DNA of 6,408 nucleotides from an uncultured Lachnospiraceae bacterium (GTDB taxonomy: Bacteria > Bacillota > Clostridia > Lachnospirales > Lachnospiraceae). The notes beneath the pieces are model-generated. The model saw nothing but the letters and a program-made list of their open reading frames with translations, did not search any database and was not told the origin of the DNA. Where the stretch lies: NCBI GenBank assembly GCA_902783935.1, contig CACZTA010000382.1:1-6408 (forward strand), in the 5' to 3' direction. Of the stretch, positions 4,875 to 6,408 are shown piece by piece. How positions within the stretch are numbered: the stretch's first letter is position 1; each line of letters opens with the position of its first letter. The position numbers and the translations under genes are program-made.

Positions 4875-5789
4875 ATGGAAGATCCTAAAGTAAAAACAGG
4901 AAATGTGATCCGGACATGGAGAAATGGCGGAAAGGTATCCGCCGAACTTGTTCGCTATGCCAATGATGACGGGAGCCTGATCGAGGTGCTGGAATTTCCG
5001 GCGCTCAGAGAAACAGGCATAGTGAGGCATTTATTCACTACCAGAGTCGGCGGAGTCAGCACGGACTATCTCACTTCTATGAACCTCGGCTGGGACAGGG
5101 GCGACGAAAACGAGAATGTCGCCGAGAATTTTCGCCGTTCGCTCGGTGTGATAGGCGCGGCGGGCGACATGTGTGTCTGTACAAAGCAGACGCATACCAC
5201 AAATATCCGCGAAGCTGTAAAGGCTGATGCGGGAAAAGGTGTAACGGTCCCGCGTGACTACACTGATATCGACGGGTTGGTGACAGACGAACCCGGGCTT
5301 GTGATAGCGGCATTCGGTGCGGACTGCGTTCCGATTTATTTTGTCGATCCGGTCAGGAGAGCGATCGGAATCAGCCACTCGGGATGGAAGGGGACCGTAA
5401 ACCGCATGGGCGCCGTAACTGTACGGGAAATGACTGAAAAGTACGGAACCGATCCCGCAGATCTGGTATGCGTGATCGGACCTTCTATTTGCAGGGATTG
5501 CTATGAGGTGAGCGATGATGTCGCAAGCCGGTTCAGACAGGAATTCTCCGGGCATGTAGGCGAGATAATGGATAAGGAGGAGGGTACAGAAGGGCTTACC
5601 GGAGGTCCCAGGTATCTTCTCGACCTTTGGGCGACGAACAGGATCATCCTGATCGAAGCGGGCGTTAAGCCAGAGAATATAACGATTTCCGGAGTTTGTA
5701 CGTGCTGCGAGCGCGAACTGCTTTTTTCACATCGCGCAACAAAGGGTGTGCGCGGAAACAACGGCGGTTACCTGATGCTCGAGCCGTGA
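4875..5789 (+). CDS. pgeF: Laccase-domain protein, PgeF/YfiH (YlmD) family purine nucleoside phosphorylase
   Basis: A member of the former 'polyphenol oxidase' DUF152 family. Characterised relatives act as zinc-dependent purine nucleoside phosphorylases/adenosine deaminases or guard peptidoglycan composition; which applies here cannot be seen. The family signatures are in order: LFTTRVGGVS (53-62), MNLGWDRGD (69-77), KQTHT (104-108), DIDGLVT (131-137), GADCVPIYF (148-156), ISHSGWKGT (166-174), GPSICRDCYEV (202-212) and ISGVCTCCE (271-279), then FSHRATKG (284-291). H107, C151 and H168 are the expected metal ligands. At 304 residues it is somewhat longer than the usual 240-280, with about 50 residues before the FTTR motif. 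The ATG is supported by AAAGG with 6-nt spacing. It is divergent from the dap operon and ends at a strong terminator, so it is probably monocistronic. Confidence 0.93.
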   Translation: MEDPKVKTGNVIRTWRNGGKVSAELVRYANDDGSLIEVLEFPALRETGIVRHLFTTRVGGVSTDYLTSMNLGWDRGDENENVAENFRRSLGVIGAAGDMCVCTKQTHTTNIREAVKADAGKGVTVPRDYTDIDGLVTDEPGLVIAAFGADCVPIYFVDPVRRAIGISHSGWKGTVNRMGAVTVREMTEKYGTDPADLVCVIGPSICRDCYEVSDDVASRFRQEFSGHVGEIMDKEEGTEGLTGGPRYLLDLWATNRIILIEAGVKPENITISGVCTCCERELLFSHRATKGVRGNNGGYLMLEP

Positions 5790-5812
5790 TTCAATCAAAA
5801 AATCAACCGATA

Positions 5813-5848
5813 AAAAATCCCTTTCCCGAATTTGGGAAAGGGATTTTT
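5813..5848. terminator. Bidirectional Rho-independent terminator between pgeF and the symporter gene
   Basis: A perfect 15-bp inverted repeat, with AAAAATCCCTTTCCC pairing with GGGAAAGGGATTTTT around the loop GAATTT. It has T-runs on the 3' side of both strands. It lies 23 bp after the pgeF stop and 49 bp beyond the stop of the convergent symporter gene, so it can serve both. Confidence 0.93.
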
Positions 5849-5897
5849 GTAAACAGTTTTATGTGACAAAAGAATCGGATTTATGTCGCTTTTTGTT

Positions 5898-6408
5898 TTA
5901 CTCCGCGTCGCTGAGTGCTTCTCTTTGGGAAACAAGAACTTTCTTCTCGTAGCATGAGAACGCGCCTTCGACGAGTTCCGGAGAAGGCTTTGTTGAGAAA
6001 AGTGAGACCACCGGAACGATCACGAGGCCCGCGAGCATGCAGAACGCGCCGCAGTTGATCGGTGACTGGATGATTGCCGGGAAGCTTGGACGGAACATAA
6101 CGTTCGCGAGCATCACTACTGTTGAGAAAACGAAGCATGTCCAGCAACCCATTTTTGTAGTCTTTTTCCAGTAAAGCCCATACATGAACGGCGCGAGGAA
6201 TGCGCCTGCGAGCGCTCCCCATGAAACACCCATGAGCTGGGCGATGAATGTGACGTTTGATTTGTACTGTATCAGAGCGATGACGACCGAGATCAGTATG
6301 AAAACGACTATCAGAACGCGCATCAGCCTGACCTGGCGTTTCTCGTCCATATCCTTTATAATATGACCTTTTATCATGTCGAGCGTCAGTGTTGAGCTGG
6401 ACGCGAGA
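5898..6408 (-). CDS. Sodium:solute symporter (SSS family), C-terminal fragment; 5' part outside the window
   Basis: Membrane transporter that couples uptake of a solute to sodium ions; the substrate cannot be told from this part. The frame is open through the right edge (upstream codons read LASSSTLTLD, an SSS-like segment), so the internal methionine at 6377 is not the start. Counting from that methionine, four hydrophobic segments are visible, roughly at 19-38, 43-66, 75-95 and 105-126, corresponding to the last helices of the LeuT-like fold. A charged loop WKKTTK lies between the second and third. A polar cytoplasmic-type tail of about 30 residues ends at a TAA stop. About 170 codons are present of an expected 450-550. 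Family placement is good; pantothenate, proline or another substrate are all possible. Confidence 0.85.
   Translation of the reverse strand, partial: LASSSTLTLDMIKGHIIKDMDEKRQVRLMRVLIVVFILISVVIALIQYKSNVTFIAQLMGVSWGALAGAFLAPFMYGLYWKKTTKMGCWTCFVFSTVVMLANVMFRPSFPAIIQSPINCGAFCMLAGLVIVPVVSLFSTKPSPELVEGAFSCYEKKVLVSQREALSDAE

Noticed and set aside
6375..6377. Methionine at 6377 as start of a small 159-residue membrane protein
   Set aside because: The frame continues open to the window edge with SSS-family sequence, and no ribosome site precedes this codon.
1..6408. CRISPR arrays, insertion sequences, phage genes or other mobile elements
   Set aside because: No direct-repeat arrays, transposase-like frames or terminal repeats were seen; all long frames are core metabolism or transport.

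Overview
This is an ordinary bacterial chromosomal window of roughly even GC. It looks most like a Clostridia-type Firmicute. The signs are a lysine (L-box) riboswitch with a Rho-independent terminator, strong AGGAGG-type ribosome sites, sigma-A style promoters, a meso-diaminopimelate dehydrogenase in the lysine operon, and tRNA genes without an encoded CCA. The assignment rests on gene content and signals only, so the genus is not known.

Layout from left to right. Positions 1-237 hold three minus-strand tRNA genes (transcription order Met-CAT, Val-TAC, Asp-GTC; Asp runs off the left edge), driven by a near-consensus promoter at 275-303 whose -35 box sits in the middle of an 18-bp inverted repeat. 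Positions 329-4345 hold a minus-strand operon transcribed dapA, dapB, ddh, lysA. Positions 4346-4741 are its control region: promoter, lysine riboswitch, terminator hairpin and a further hairpin before the dapA ribosome site. Positions 4742-4874 are a divergent intergenic stretch with two perfect inverted repeats. Positions 4875-5789 hold pgeF (laccase-domain, YfiH/YlmD family) on the plus strand. A bidirectional terminator at 5813-5848 separates it from the C-terminal part of a sodium:solute symporter that enters from the right edge on the minus strand.

The four operon enzymes form an unbroken route: DapA condenses aspartate semialdehyde with pyruvate, DapB reduces the product, Ddh aminates it directly to meso-diaminopimelate, and LysA decarboxylates that to lysine. 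The succinylase, acetylase and aminotransferase branches are not needed. The riboswitch should turn the operon off when lysine is plentiful. Because meso-diaminopimelate may also be a cell-wall precursor, this layout would throttle both products unless another source exists elsewhere in the genome.

I found no undescribed system. The points most worth a second look are the inverted repeats at 4769-4787 and 292-309, the intercistronic hairpin between ddh and lysA, the possible antiterminator pairing of the riboswitch, and a G-G mismatch in the tRNA-Val acceptor stem.
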